This document shows, piece by piece, positions 37,497 through 47,401 of a stretch of 64,000 nt of DNA. Each line of letters begins with the position of its first letter. Within the stretch, counting starts at the first letter, position 1. Under the pieces are notes generated by a model. The model was not told where the DNA came from. It worked only from the letters and a program-made list of their open reading frames with translations, and did not search any database. This DNA comes from Tamlana sp. I1. Its GTDB lineage: Bacteria; Bacteroidota; Bacteroidia; Flavobacteriales; Flavobacteriaceae. The stretch lies in contig NZ_JACLAF010000006.1 in NCBI RefSeq assembly GCF_015355625.1, forward strand, positions 124,001 to 188,000. The letters are read 5' to 3'. A program made the translations under genes and the position numbers.

Positions 37497-38948
37497 TTAG
37501 TTTTTTGGTTCTTTATTAGTATCTCCTGAAGTTCTAGGATCTGCACCAGTTCCTACTAAACTTTCTCCTCTTTCTCTTATGTTTTTATAACGCTCTCCTG
37601 AAGATTTTAAAATGGTTTTAACCTCCGCTTGTGCGATTACAGGGAATGTTCTAGAATACAATAAGAATAATACAAAGAAGAATCCTATAGTTCCAATGAA
37701 AATTCCAATATCAACAAATGTTGGTGAGAACATGGTCCATGATGATGGTAAGTAATCACGGTGTAACGACGTTACAATAATTACAAAACGTTCAAACCAC
37801 ATCCCTACGTTTACTACAATTGAGATAAAGAATGAGAACATAATACTTGTTCTTAGTTTCTTAAACCACATAAACTGTGGAGAGAAAACGTTACAAGACA
37901 TCATCATCCAGTACGCCCACCAGTAAGGTCCTGTTGCTCTGTTTAAGAATGCATATTGCTCATATTCTACTCCAGAATACCAAGCGATAAACAACTCAGT
38001 AATATAAGCCACACCTACGATAGAACCTGTAATCATGATTACAATGTTCATTAATTCGATATGTTGTACCGTAATATAATCTTCAAGGTTACATACTTTT
38101 CTCATAATGATAAGCAGGGTGTTTACCATAGCAAATCCAGAGAATACCGCTCCTGCAACAAAGTAAGGTGGGAAAATTGTGGTATGCCAACCTGGAATTA
38201 CAGAAGTTGCGAAGTCAAACGATACAATAGTATGTACAGAAAGTACTAAAGGGGTTGCTAAACCAGCAAGTACTAAAGATACTTCTTCAAAACGTTGCCA
38301 ATCTTTAGCACGACCAGACCAACCGAAGCTTAATAAAGCGTATATTTTCTTTTGGAAAGGTTTAATAGCACGGTCTCTTAACATGGCAAAATCAGGTAAT
38401 AAACCAGTCCACCAGAAAACTAAAGACACTGATAAATACGTTGAAATTGCGAATACATCCCAAAGTAATGGGGAGTTAAAGTTGACCCATAAAGATCCAA
38501 ATTGATTTGGAATAGGTAGTACCCAATATCCTAACCATGGACGACCCATGTGAATAACTGGAAATAAACCTGCTTGAACAACCGAGAAAATAGTCATTGC
38601 TTCCGCAGAACGGTTAATTGCCATTCTCCATTTTTGACGGAATAATAAAAGTACTGCAGAAATTAAGGTTCCTGCGTGACCAATACCTACCCACCAAACA
38701 AAGTTGGTAATATCCCAGGCCCAACCTACTGTCTTGTTCAGACCCCAGACACCAATTCCGGTAGATATGGTATAAATAATACATCCAATTCCCCAAAGGA
38801 AAGCGACTAGTGAGATACCAAAAACTATCCACCATTGTTTATTTGCTTTTCCTTCTACAGGTTTAGCCACATCCACAGTAACGTCGTGGTAGGACTTCTC
38901 TCCTGTAACTAGAGGTCTTCTAATAGGTGCTTCGTAATGAGACGCCAT
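37497..38948 (-). CDS. actC: Alternative complex III subunit ActC (NrfD/PsrC family)
   Basis: 483-residue polytopic protein, ten predicted helices, of the NrfD/PsrC family. It is thought to hold the quinol oxidation site next to ActB. Signature parts: WWVGIGHAGTLISAVLLL, RPWLGYWVLPIPNQ, FDFATSVIPGWHTTIFPPYFVAGAVFSGFAM. Spacing to actD is 9 bp. Upstream, 101 bp separate it from actB. It has no heme sites of its own. Confidence 0.95.
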   Translation of the reverse strand: MASHYEAPIRRPLVTGEKSYHDVTVDVAKPVEGKANKQWWIVFGISLVAFLWGIGCIIYTISTGIGVWGLNKTVGWAWDITNFVWWVGIGHAGTLISAVLLLFRQKWRMAINRSAEAMTIFSVVQAGLFPVIHMGRPWLGYWVLPIPNQFGSLWVNFNSPLLWDVFAISTYLSVSLVFWWTGLLPDFAMLRDRAIKPFQKKIYALLSFGWSGRAKDWQRFEEVSLVLAGLATPLVLSVHTIVSFDFATSVIPGWHTTIFPPYFVAGAVFSGFAMVNTLLIIMRKVCNLEDYITVQHIELMNIVIMITGSIVGVAYITELFIAWYSGVEYEQYAFLNRATGPYWWAYWMMMSCNVFSPQFMWFKKLRTSIMFSFFISIVVNVGMWFERFVIIVTSLHRDYLPSSWTMFSPTFVDIGIFIGTIGFFFVLFLLYSRTFPVIAQAEVKTILKSSGERYKNIRERGESLVGTGADPRTSGDTNKEPKN

Positions 38949-39049
38949 TTTTTATTGTTTATTTGTTTATTGGTTTAAAAGTTTACTTGTTTTATGTGTT
39001 GAAATACTAACGCATTTCAGTCCTAAAACAATGCCACTTTATACTTTCT

Positions 39050-42000
39050 CTATGCTTCAGTTGTATTTCTCACTTTTGTATGATATTGCACATTAGGTTT
39101 TGTTCCTACATGCTCTAACAAGTGATACATACGATTATCTTCCTTAAGTTTTGCAACTTTACTGTCTTTATCATTGATATCTCCAAATACCATCGCACCA
39201 GAGCTACAAGCTGCAGAACACGCTGTTTGGAATTCACCATCTTTGATTACTCGTCCGTCACGTTTAGCGTCAAGAACTGTTTTTTGTGTCATTTGAATAC
39301 ACATAGAACATTTTTCCATAACACCACGAGAACGCACAACCACATCTGGATTTAATACCATACGTCCTAAATCATCATTCATATGATAATCGAACTCATC
39401 ATTTCCATTGTATAAGAACCAGTTGAAACGACGTACTTTATACGGACAGTTGTTTGCACAATATCTTGTACCTACACAACGGTTATATGCCATATGGTTC
39501 TGACCTTGACGACCGTGAGAAGTTGCTGCCACAGGACATACAGTTTCACAAGGTGCGTGGTTACAGTGTTGACACATTACTGGTTGGAAAGCCACTTCTG
39601 GGTTTTCTGAAGCATGCTCCATTTCACCAAATTCACTTAATGAACTTCCTAAACCAGAAATATTATCTTTCTTTTCATTATCACCTGCAAAAGATTCTTC
39701 AGATGAATAGTATCTATCAATACGTAACCAGTGCATATCACGGCTACGACGTACTTCAGATTTACCTACAACAGGCACGTTGTTTTCAGCATGACAAGCA
39801 ATCACACAAGCTCCACAACCTGTACAAGCATTTAAATCGATAGATAAGTTGAAGTGGTGTCCGATAGAACGATCAAATTCATCCCATAAATCAACTTCTG
39901 GAGATGTTACTGGAGTTTCTTCATGATTTAAAGATACTACAGGAACAGCATTCCAATGTTTCTTGTCTTTGGTGTTGAAAATCTCTAAAGTTGTTTCTTT
40001 AATGATATCACCACGTCCCATTAATGTATTATGAAGCTGAACAGAAGCAAATTCATGCTCACCTGAAGCAGGCTCAATCGTTACATTTTGAACGTTATTG
40101 AAGTTGTGGTATAATGCATAAGCATTAACCCCTGTTTGCATTTCTTCTTTTAAACCAGCAGTTCTACCATAACCAAATGATAAACCTACAGAGCCGTTAG
40201 CCTGTCCTGGCTGAATAATTACTGGAGCAGTTATAGTAACACCGTTTACAGTAACATTTGCATAACTACCATTTAACGCACCGTTTGCAACGTGTCTGTT
40301 AATTAAACCAATCTCAGCAGCATCTGCTTTTGAAACCGTTAAATAGTTATCCCAAGATGTTCTTGTAATTGGATCTGGAAACTCTTGTAACCATGGGTTG
40401 TTGGCTTGTTGTCCATCACCCATTCCAGTTTTAGTATATAAACTTAACTCTAATCCTTGTGCTTTCGCAGAAGCTACTAAGGCTTGAGCAGCATTTGAAG
40501 CAGGAGCTTCAGTAGCTTCTTCAGCATCACTAGATTCTACTACTTCTTCAGCTATAACATTTACAAAGAAACCATCATGTAAGGCTTTGTTATATGAACC
40601 GCCTGCAAGAATGTTAGTATTCCATGTCGATTTAATATAGTCGCTATACGTTGTATCGTTATTAGTCCACTTTAATAAAGCATCTTGAAACTGTCTTGTA
40701 TCAAATAACGGACGAATAGTTGGTTGCGTTAAACTGTAGTGACCCGTTTTAATTTCAACATCACCCCAAGACTCTAAATAGTGAGGCGCCGCTGCTAAAT
40801 ATTGGGTTTGTGAAGACGTTTCATCTTCTTTCATAGAAAACGCAATAGACAATTGAGTTTTCTTTAAGCCTTCAGCAAAATCTGCTGCATTTGGCAAAGT
40901 ATATAAAGGGTTAACACCACTCATAATGATAGCTCCAACCTTACCTGCTTTCATATCAGCAACTAATTGTGCAACATCTTTATCGTTACCCTCTTTTGTT
41001 TTTATAACCACTTTACTGTTAAACGCTTTACTTGCTAAATATTCATTTAACTCTAAAGCAACAGTTTGTGCATTTACATCTTGAATTCCTGTTACAACAA
41101 CACCGTTGCTACCAGCCTTTTTAAGTTGAACAGCAGCGCTTTTTACTGCAGCTTCAACATGCTCAGGTAAACCTTTAACAGAAACATTATTTCCTGTAAC
41201 CAAACTGTATAATTTAGCTAAAGCTAATTTTTGTTGGTTTGGAGTTACAGGCACACGTTTATCGGCGTTAGCACCAGTAAGAGACATGTTTGACTCAAAC
41301 TGAATGTGACGTGACATTTTTCCATGATCTGGAATTCTATTTTTAGAATACCCAGCATCGAAACCACCACCTTGCCAATCTCCTAAGAAATCTGCACCAA
41401 CAGAAACGATAGTCATCGCTTTAGAAAAATCGTAATCAGCTAAACCTCTTGTGTTGTATTTATTTTGAAAAGCTTCAACAGCAGCAAATTCAGAAATGGC
41501 ATCATAAACGACATGATTTACATTTCCGTATGCTTCTTTGAATTCTGCAATTAAGTTTTTTGTTGAAGGGCTGGCATAACTTTGTGTTAGCAACACAATA
41601 GATTTTCCAGAACCTTTTACGTTATTTAATGCTTTTGTTGTTTCAGCATCAAAATTACTCCAAGAAATCGCAGCGCCTTCTTTTTTAGGACCTTGAACTC
41701 TTAAGCTGTCATACAAACCTAAAACTGATGCATTTACTCTAGCATTAGCACTACCATTGGTAGCAGCTAAAGTATTGTTTTCAATTTTTATTGGACGACC
41801 TTCACGCGTTTTAACCAAAACACTAGCAAAATCAAAACCATCTGCAATTGTAGTTGCATAGTAGTTCGCTACACCAGGAATAATTTCTGTTGGTTGAACT
41901 ACGTAAGGAATCGATTTTTTAACAGGACCTTCACAAGCAGCTAAAGAAGCTGCTGCAGTACTAAAACCAACATATTTTAAGAAATCACGACGTGTAGTAG

Positions 42001-42145
42001 AAGTTGCTTCTAACGTGTCTTTGTCTCCTAAAAATTCATCAGTAGGAATTTCTGTTACAAACTCGTTTTGTTTTAGCGTCTCAACAATAGAGCTATTTTC
42101 GTTTAGCTCTTCAACACTTTTCCAGTATTTCTTGTTTGATGACAT
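39050..42145 (-). CDS. actB: Alternative complex III iron-sulfur subunit ActB
   Basis: 1031 residues. A Tat signal (TTRRDFLKYVGF, about 51-62) is followed by a lipobox-like AAC; then a molybdopterin-oxidoreductase-like domain (about 80-740) that in ActB carries no molybdenum. The C-terminal ferredoxin-like domain has four cysteine clusters: CTGCGACVIAC, CQHCNHAPCETVCP, CVGTRYCANNCP, and CSMCIQ with CSAACSSG. These hold three [4Fe-4S] and one [3Fe-4S] centres in studied complexes. It takes electrons from the quinol site in ActC to the hemes of ActA. It lies 71 bp after actA. Confidence 0.95.
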   Translation of the reverse strand: MSSNKKYWKSVEELNENSSIVETLKQNEFVTEIPTDEFLGDKDTLEATSTTRRDFLKYVGFSTAAASLAACEGPVKKSIPYVVQPTEIIPGVANYYATTIADGFDFASVLVKTREGRPIKIENNTLAATNGSANARVNASVLGLYDSLRVQGPKKEGAAISWSNFDAETTKALNNVKGSGKSIVLLTQSYASPSTKNLIAEFKEAYGNVNHVVYDAISEFAAVEAFQNKYNTRGLADYDFSKAMTIVSVGADFLGDWQGGGFDAGYSKNRIPDHGKMSRHIQFESNMSLTGANADKRVPVTPNQQKLALAKLYSLVTGNNVSVKGLPEHVEAAVKSAAVQLKKAGSNGVVVTGIQDVNAQTVALELNEYLASKAFNSKVVIKTKEGNDKDVAQLVADMKAGKVGAIIMSGVNPLYTLPNAADFAEGLKKTQLSIAFSMKEDETSSQTQYLAAAPHYLESWGDVEIKTGHYSLTQPTIRPLFDTRQFQDALLKWTNNDTTYSDYIKSTWNTNILAGGSYNKALHDGFFVNVIAEEVVESSDAEEATEAPASNAAQALVASAKAQGLELSLYTKTGMGDGQQANNPWLQEFPDPITRTSWDNYLTVSKADAAEIGLINRHVANGALNGSYANVTVNGVTITAPVIIQPGQANGSVGLSFGYGRTAGLKEEMQTGVNAYALYHNFNNVQNVTIEPASGEHEFASVQLHNTLMGRGDIIKETTLEIFNTKDKKHWNAVPVVSLNHEETPVTSPEVDLWDEFDRSIGHHFNLSIDLNACTGCGACVIACHAENNVPVVGKSEVRRSRDMHWLRIDRYYSSEESFAGDNEKKDNISGLGSSLSEFGEMEHASENPEVAFQPVMCQHCNHAPCETVCPVAATSHGRQGQNHMAYNRCVGTRYCANNCPYKVRRFNWFLYNGNDEFDYHMNDDLGRMVLNPDVVVRSRGVMEKCSMCIQMTQKTVLDAKRDGRVIKDGEFQTACSAACSSGAMVFGDINDKDSKVAKLKEDNRMYHLLEHVGTKPNVQYHTKVRNTTEA

Positions 42146-42216
42146 ATTATATAATTGAATTACTTCTTAATTAATTTTTATAGTTTTTCGCTTCCGCAGA
42201 AAAGAAAACTAGCTTT

Positions 42217-43509
42217 TTAATAGTGGCATTTACCACATTCTAAACCACCCATTTGAGCAGCTGTTAAATTTTCTACACCGTACTTCTTAGATAATTCAGC
42301 ATGAATTTTCTCGTAGTATGCGTTGTCTTTAACATTAACATCGGTATCTCTGTGACAGTTAATACACCATCCCATGGTTAACGGCGCATATTGGTAAACC
42401 TCTTCCATTTCTTGAACTGGACCGTGACAAGTTTGACACTCTACACCAGCAACAGTTACGTGTTGAGAGTGGTTGAAATATGCGAAATCTGGCAGGTTAT
42501 GAATACGCACCCATTTAACTGGTTGAGATTCGCCTGTATATTTTTGATCTTCATCGCTCCATCCTGCTGCTTTGTATAATTTCTTAATCTCACCATCGTA
42601 AAACTCTTTAGAATATTCTGGAGTTGTTTCACCATTGTATTCGTAAATAGATTTATGACAGTTCATACAAACATTTAATGAAGGAATTCCTGAAGTTTTA
42701 CTAACTCTTGCTGAAGAGTGACAGTACTTACAATCAATACCATTATCGCCAGCGTGTATTTTGTGTGAGAAATGAATAGGTTGTACTGGCTGATACCCTT
42801 GATCAACGCCAACTTGCATCATAAATCCGAAAGCGAAATACGCACTAGTTAACAAAAAGAAAATCGCTACAACAATCATTAAAAATTGATTTTGAACGAA
42901 TGCTTTCCATAGTGGTGTTCTACCGGTTTCAGTTTCTAACTCTAAATTTTGAGCTGCAGCAAAACGACGTAATGTTTTATTAACTAAGTACAAACCTAAA
43001 GCCAATAAAATAAACAGTATTGCTAATGCTCCTAAAATAAGCTCGTTTGAAATGCCATCAGAAGATGAAGCAGCCTGAACAGGAGCAGCACCCGCAGCCG
43101 GAGCTGGAGCAGCTTTCTTCTCTTCAGCCGTATAAGCTAGAATGTTATTTAAATCATCATCAGACAACTGAGGAAATGCCGTCATGGCAGCACCACCAAA
43201 CTCGTTGTACACTTTATTTGCATAAGCGTCTCCAGACTTAATTAGTCCAGAACTATTACGCACCCATGCATAAATCCAATCACGATCCAATCCTTCCTCG
43301 TCAGATAAACGAGTTTCGATATGGCGTAATGCCGGACCTGTCATCTTTTTATCTAATTGATGACATGCAGCACAATTGGCATTAAATAAAGACTTCCCTT
43401 TTGCTGGATCGCCTTCCTGAGCTGAAAGCGAGCTTGTAAACGCTAGTAATACAATTAAGCCTAAACGAAGAAAGTTTTTGCTTAATTTACGGTGAATCAC
43501 CTTTCTCAT
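42217..43509 (-). CDS. actA: Alternative complex III multiheme cytochrome c subunit ActA
   Basis: 430 residues with a signal peptide (to about residue 30, SSLSAQ). Six CXXCH sites: one in an N-terminal cytochrome c domain (CAACH near residue 47) and five in the C-terminal part (CKYCH, CMNCH, CQTCH, CINCH, CGKCH). Two membrane helices (about 157-178 and 208-230) separate these parts. ActA is described as pentaheme, so the N-terminal mono-heme domain is additional. It is the first gene of the actABCDEF-coxII-coxI operon and has a promoter at 43593-43623 with a leader of about 80 nt. Confidence 0.92.
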   Translation of the reverse strand: MRKVIHRKLSKNFLRLGLIVLLAFTSSLSAQEGDPAKGKSLFNANCAACHQLDKKMTGPALRHIETRLSDEEGLDRDWIYAWVRNSSGLIKSGDAYANKVYNEFGGAAMTAFPQLSDDDLNNILAYTAEEKKAAPAPAAGAAPVQAASSSDGISNELILGALAILFILLALGLYLVNKTLRRFAAAQNLELETETGRTPLWKAFVQNQFLMIVVAIFFLLTSAYFAFGFMMQVGVDQGYQPVQPIHFSHKIHAGDNGIDCKYCHSSARVSKTSGIPSLNVCMNCHKSIYEYNGETTPEYSKEFYDGEIKKLYKAAGWSDEDQKYTGESQPVKWVRIHNLPDFAYFNHSQHVTVAGVECQTCHGPVQEMEEVYQYAPLTMGWCINCHRDTDVNVKDNAYYEKIHAELSKKYGVENLTAAQMGGLECGKCHY

Positions 43510-43592
43510 ATTGTTGGTTAAATTAACTTCTTAACTTTTGGTATGACTTTTGTCATTTATTAAACGAAAAAAGTATAGCTATAAAATCTCTG

Positions 43593-43623
43593 GCAAAAGT
43601 AATATTTAAAGTCGATTACCAAA
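43593..43623 (-). promoter_or_regulatory. Promoter of the act-cox operon
   Basis: On the minus strand TTTG (-33) is followed after 18 bp by TACTTTTGC (-7), a good Bacteroidota promoter match. It is the only good one upstream of actA and would drive the 11 kb operon. Confidence 0.6.
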
Positions 43624-43699
43624 ATACTAAAGAAAGGTTAACAGTTAATTTAGAGAGATTCTAAATAATATTTTTACTCAGTTTTAAGTTTAATACTTT

Positions 43700-43708
43700 T
43701 ACATTTGC
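43700..43708 (+). promoter_or_regulatory. Promoter -7 box of the SPOR gene
   Basis: TACATTTGC matches TAnnTTTG, 18 bp before the start codon at 43727. It is divergent from the act promoter about 100 bp away. Confidence 0.5.
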
Positions 43709-43726
43709 ATAAACACAATTATAAAT

Positions 43727-44110
43727 ATGATTTTCGACAAAGTTAAAATTACAATCTGCGCTTTTGTATGTTTTACATTAACAACGACTTACGTTTCGGC
43801 TCAAGAAGGAACAGTAACAATTAATCAAGATGAAAACATTTCAAAGCTCATAGAGCTGAAGAAAAACATGAATAATGAGGACGCCGATCGTTATAAAATT
43901 CAAATTTATAATGGCAATCGACAAGATGCATATGCGGCTCAAAACGAATTTAAATCATCCTTTTCGGACTGGAACCCCTCCATACATTTTGAACAGCCTA
44001 ATTTTAAGATTTGGGTGGGTAATTTTAGAACGCGTTTAGAAGCCGATCGTGCTTTAAAAAGAATAAAACAAAAGTTTTCTAGTGCTTTTATTTTTAAGCC
44101 TAAAAAGTAA
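43727..44110 (+). CDS. Exported SPOR-domain protein
   Basis: 127 residues with a signal peptide (about 1-25, ending YVSAQ) and a SPOR domain over most of the mature part (DRYKIQIYNGNRQDAYAAQNEF, then FKIWVGNFRTRLEADRALKRIKQKF). SPOR domains bind peptidoglycan stripped of stem peptides, usually at the division site. Here the domain is nearly alone, without a membrane anchor, so the protein is likely periplasmic or outer-membrane associated. It is monocistronic with its own promoter and a strong terminator. Confidence 0.88.
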   Translation: MIFDKVKITICAFVCFTLTTTYVSAQEGTVTINQDENISKLIELKKNMNNEDADRYKIQIYNGNRQDAYAAQNEFKSSFSDWNPSIHFEQPNFKIWVGNFRTRLEADRALKRIKQKFSSAFIFKPKK

Positions 44111-44126
44111 ATTTAAATACTGAATT

Positions 44127-44168
44127 AAAAACGGTGACTTTGAATTTCATTTGAAGTCACCGTTTTTT
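44127..44168 (+). terminator. Intrinsic terminator after the SPOR gene
   Basis: Fourteen-bp stem (AAAAACGGTGACTT with a matching GAAGTCACCGTTTTTT arm) ending in a T tract, 17 bp after the stop codon. The remaining gap to 44418 holds only a short direct repeat (44249-44264 and 44295-44310, ATAGGCACAGNTTTTA) and nothing else I can support. Confidence 0.8.
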
Positions 44169-44417
44169 GTTTTAACCTATTTTATCAAGGATAATTGACT
44201 TCATAATGGATAGATAATTAAAACATTCGGACACAGGAGAACGACAATATAGGCACAGGTTTTATGTTAAAATGTAATCTTAAAACCAGAATTGATAGGC
44301 ACAGATTTTAAACTAGCTATAAGTCTATTTCGATAAAATCGAAAATTCCCTCCCTTCAAAACGAAAGAGCAAGAGCAAGCTTTATTAATATTTTAAAAAG
44401 ACCTCATAATTAGGCAT

Positions 44418-44453
44418 AAAAAAAGCACCTATTGAAAAATAGATGCTTTTTTT
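44418..44453 (-). terminator. Intrinsic terminator after infB
   Basis: Hairpin with arms AAAAAAAGCACCTATT and AATAGATGCTTTTTTT lies 20 bp after the infB stop on the minus strand and ends with a T tract. It closes the rimP-nusA-infB operon. Confidence 0.75.
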
Positions 44454-44472
44454 AAATTATAGAAATTAAGTT

Positions 44473-47319
44473 TTATTTCAACTTCTTTTTAACCTCAACT
44501 TCATGGAACGCTTCAATAACATCGCCTTCCTTAATGTCGTTATAGTTTTTAATTTGCATACCACAATCGTAACCTTTTGTTACTTCTTTAGCGTCATCTT
44601 TAAAACGTTTTAATGAGCTTAGTTCACCTGTGTAAACTACAACACCATCACGAATTAAACGAATACCTGAACTTCTAAGAATTTTACCATTAGTTACCAT
44701 ACATCCAGCAATACTTCCAATTTTAGATACTTTGAAGATTTCTCTAATTTCAGCAGTACCTGTAATCTCTTCTTTAAGCTCTGGAGACAACATGCCTTCC
44801 ATAGCATCTTTAAGATCGTTGATGGCATCGTAAATGATAGAATACGTTCTGATATCGATTTCTTCTTTATCAGCAATCATTCTTGCATTTCCAACAGGAC
44901 GCACATTAAATCCTACGATAATAGCATCGGAAGCCGAAGCTAATAACACATCACTTTCGGTAATGGCACCTACACCTTTATGTAAAATATTGACTTGAAT
45001 TTCTTCAGTAGATAATTTCTGGAATGAATCGGTTAAAGCTTCCACAGAACCATCCACATCACCTTTAAGGATGATATTTAATTCTTGGAAATCACCTAAA
45101 GCAATACGACGACCAATTTCATCTAAAGTAATATGACGTTGTGTTCTAACAGATTGCTCACGTTGTAATTGCGCACGTTTTGAAGCGATTTGTTTCGCTT
45201 CACGCTCATCTGCAAAGACATTAAATTTATCCCCTGCTTGTGGCGCACCATCTAATCCTAAAATTGATACTGGCGTTGAAGGTCCTGCAGAAGCAACATC
45301 ATGACCTCTTTCGTCATGCATAGCTTTTACTTTTCCACTGTGTCTACCAGCTAATACGTAATCGCCAATTTTAAGAGTTCCTGCCTGTACTAATACAGTT
45401 GATACATAACCACGTCCTTTATCTAAGTACGCCTCTACCACTGTACCCACAGCTGGTTTATCCGGATTGGCTTTAAGCTCTAATAACTCAGCTTCAAGCA
45501 ATACTTTTTCTAATAATTCTTTAACCCCTGTTCCTACTTTTGCTGAAATATCATGAGATTGTATTTTACCACCCCAATCTTCAACTAAAAGATTCATTTG
45601 AGCTAATCCATCTTTAATTTTCTCTGGATTGGCATCAGATTTATCAATTTTATTAATCGCAAAAACAATAGGCACTCCTGCAGCTTGCGCATGCGAAATA
45701 GCCTCTTTTGTTTGTGGCATAATATCATCATCGGCCGCTGCAACAACAATAGCAATATCGGTTACTTGAGCTCCACGAGCACGCATGGCTGTAAAGGCCT
45801 CGTGACCTGGTGTATCTAAAAACGCGATTTTTTGTCCGTTTTCTAATTCTACACCATAAGCACCAATATGCTGTGTAATACCACCTGACTCTCCTGCAAT
45901 TACATTTTCCTTACGGATGTAATCTAGAAGCGAAGTTTTACCGTGATCAACGTGACCCATTACGGTTACGATTGGCGCACGTGGTTTTAAATCTTCTGGC
46001 TTATCTTCAAATTCGTCTATAGACTCTTCGATATCGGCAGTCACAAATTCTACTTGGAAACCAAATTCATCAGCAACAATAGATAAAGTTTCAGCATCTA
46101 AACGTTGGTTCATGGTAACCATCATACCAAGTGACATACACGCTGATATAATTTGAGTTACACTAACATCCATCATAGTTGCCATTTCACTAGCAGTAAC
46201 AAACTCGGTTACTTTAATGATTTTGCTTTCTGCAGCTTCGATTTGTTGATCAATTTCAGATTGTTCTCTGTGCTGATCTCTTTTATCTCTTCTGTATTTA
46301 GCGCCTTTACCTTTGCTAGATTTCCCTTGAAGTTTTTCAAGCGTTTCTCTAACTTGTTTCTTTACATCTTCCTCTGAAGGCTCTTCTTTAACAATGTTAC
46401 GTCGGCCTGCACCTGGACCACCTGGTTTTCCTTTAAAACGATCGTTTCCTCCAGGTCTTCCACCACCACCTGGTCTGTTAGGACCTCCTGTGTTTGGCGC
46501 ACCAGCTTTACTAATACGGCGACGCTTTTTCTTTGCAGCATCTCCTGGTTTAGCATCTGGTTTTTTATCTTCCTTCTTCTTTTTAGGCTTATTAAACTGA
46601 GATAAATCAATTTTATCGCCAGCAATTTTTGGTCCTGTAAGTTTCTGATATTGTGTTTTAACTTTTTCCTCGCTAATTGGATTCCCTTCAGAATCTACAG
46701 CTCCAGTAGTCGTGGTTTCTTTAGCTTTAGGCGCTTCCTTTTCAGGAGTTGCTTCTTTAGCTGGAGTTTCCTTCACCGGAGTTTTAGCTGGAGCTTCTTT
46801 TTTAGGTTCAAGCTCTACCTTTTGATTGGCAACGGGCTTGACTTCAATTTTTGGAGCTTTAGCCTTTACAACCTCAGGTTCCTTAACAGGTTCTGGTGCT
46901 GAAACAGGCTCCTCTTTTTTCTCGACAACCGGTTTTTCTTCAACTTTCTTTTTTGGTTCTAAATCAATTTTTCCAACTTGTTTAGGTCCTGAAAGGGTGT
47001 TTGAAGCTTTAACAACCTCTTGCTGTCTGGCTTTCTCTATGGCTTCTTGAGCTTTCTGCTTAGCATCCAATTCTTGCTCACGTTTTATACGTAAGTCGTC
47101 CTTTTCCTTTTGCTTTGCTTCACTAACTTCTTGCGACTTCACTTTCTTATTAGCGTCTGTTTCAAACTCATCTGAAAGAATCTTATAGGTTTCTTCAGAA
47201 ATTTTGGTAGTTGGACGCTTCTCTATATCTACGCCTTTAGAATCTAAAAATTCTACGGCACGATCTAGAGAGATGTTAAGCTCGCGTAATACTTTATTTA
47301 ATCTAATTGTTTCAGCCAT
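44473..47319 (-). CDS. infB: Translation initiation factor IF-2
   Basis: 948-residue GTPase that places initiator tRNA on the 30S subunit and promotes subunit joining. N-terminal IF2-N motif ([25 protein letters not shown]), a long charged Lys/Glu/Pro-rich linker (about 60-330) that includes a Gly-rich stretch ([15 protein letters not shown]), then the G domain with [17 protein letters not shown] and NKID, followed by domains II to IV. Size is normal for Bacteroidota, in which the linker varies. It follows nusA by 82 bp in the conserved rimP-nusA-infB operon. Confidence 0.97.
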   Translation of the reverse strand: MAETIRLNKVLRELNISLDRAVEFLDSKGVDIEKRPTTKISEETYKILSDEFETDANKKVKSQEVSEAKQKEKDDLRIKREQELDAKQKAQEAIEKARQQEVVKASNTLSGPKQVGKIDLEPKKKVEEKPVVEKKEEPVSAPEPVKEPEVVKAKAPKIEVKPVANQKVELEPKKEAPAKTPVKETPAKEATPEKEAPKAKETTTTGAVDSEGNPISEEKVKTQYQKLTGPKIAGDKIDLSQFNKPKKKKEDKKPDAKPGDAAKKKRRRISKAGAPNTGGPNRPGGGGRPGGNDRFKGKPGGPGAGRRNIVKEEPSEEDVKKQVRETLEKLQGKSSKGKGAKYRRDKRDQHREQSEIDQQIEAAESKIIKVTEFVTASEMATMMDVSVTQIISACMSLGMMVTMNQRLDAETLSIVADEFGFQVEFVTADIEESIDEFEDKPEDLKPRAPIVTVMGHVDHGKTSLLDYIRKENVIAGESGGITQHIGAYGVELENGQKIAFLDTPGHEAFTAMRARGAQVTDIAIVVAAADDDIMPQTKEAISHAQAAGVPIVFAINKIDKSDANPEKIKDGLAQMNLLVEDWGGKIQSHDISAKVGTGVKELLEKVLLEAELLELKANPDKPAVGTVVEAYLDKGRGYVSTVLVQAGTLKIGDYVLAGRHSGKVKAMHDERGHDVASAGPSTPVSILGLDGAPQAGDKFNVFADEREAKQIASKRAQLQREQSVRTQRHITLDEIGRRIALGDFQELNIILKGDVDGSVEALTDSFQKLSTEEIQVNILHKGVGAITESDVLLASASDAIIVGFNVRPVGNARMIADKEEIDIRTYSIIYDAINDLKDAMEGMLSPELKEEITGTAEIREIFKVSKIGSIAGCMVTNGKILRSSGIRLIRDGVVVYTGELSSLKRFKDDAKEVTKGYDCGMQIKNYNDIKEGDVIEAFHEVEVKKKLK

Positions 47320-47401
47320 AAATCGCCTTTAAAATACTCAAATATATGCATTATACCTCTGAAGGCATAACAAACGTGCAAATCTGCACTTGGTTTTACT
47401 A

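Noticed and set aside
39050-42145. Functional molybdopterin oxidoreductase
   Set aside because: Tat signal, four Fe-S clusters and the neighbouring act genes identify ActB, in which the molybdopterin-like domain has lost its cofactor.
46394-47050. Plus-strand reading frames opposite the IF-2 linker
   Set aside because: They mirror the Lys/Glu/Pro-rich linker on the other strand and are low-complexity shadows.
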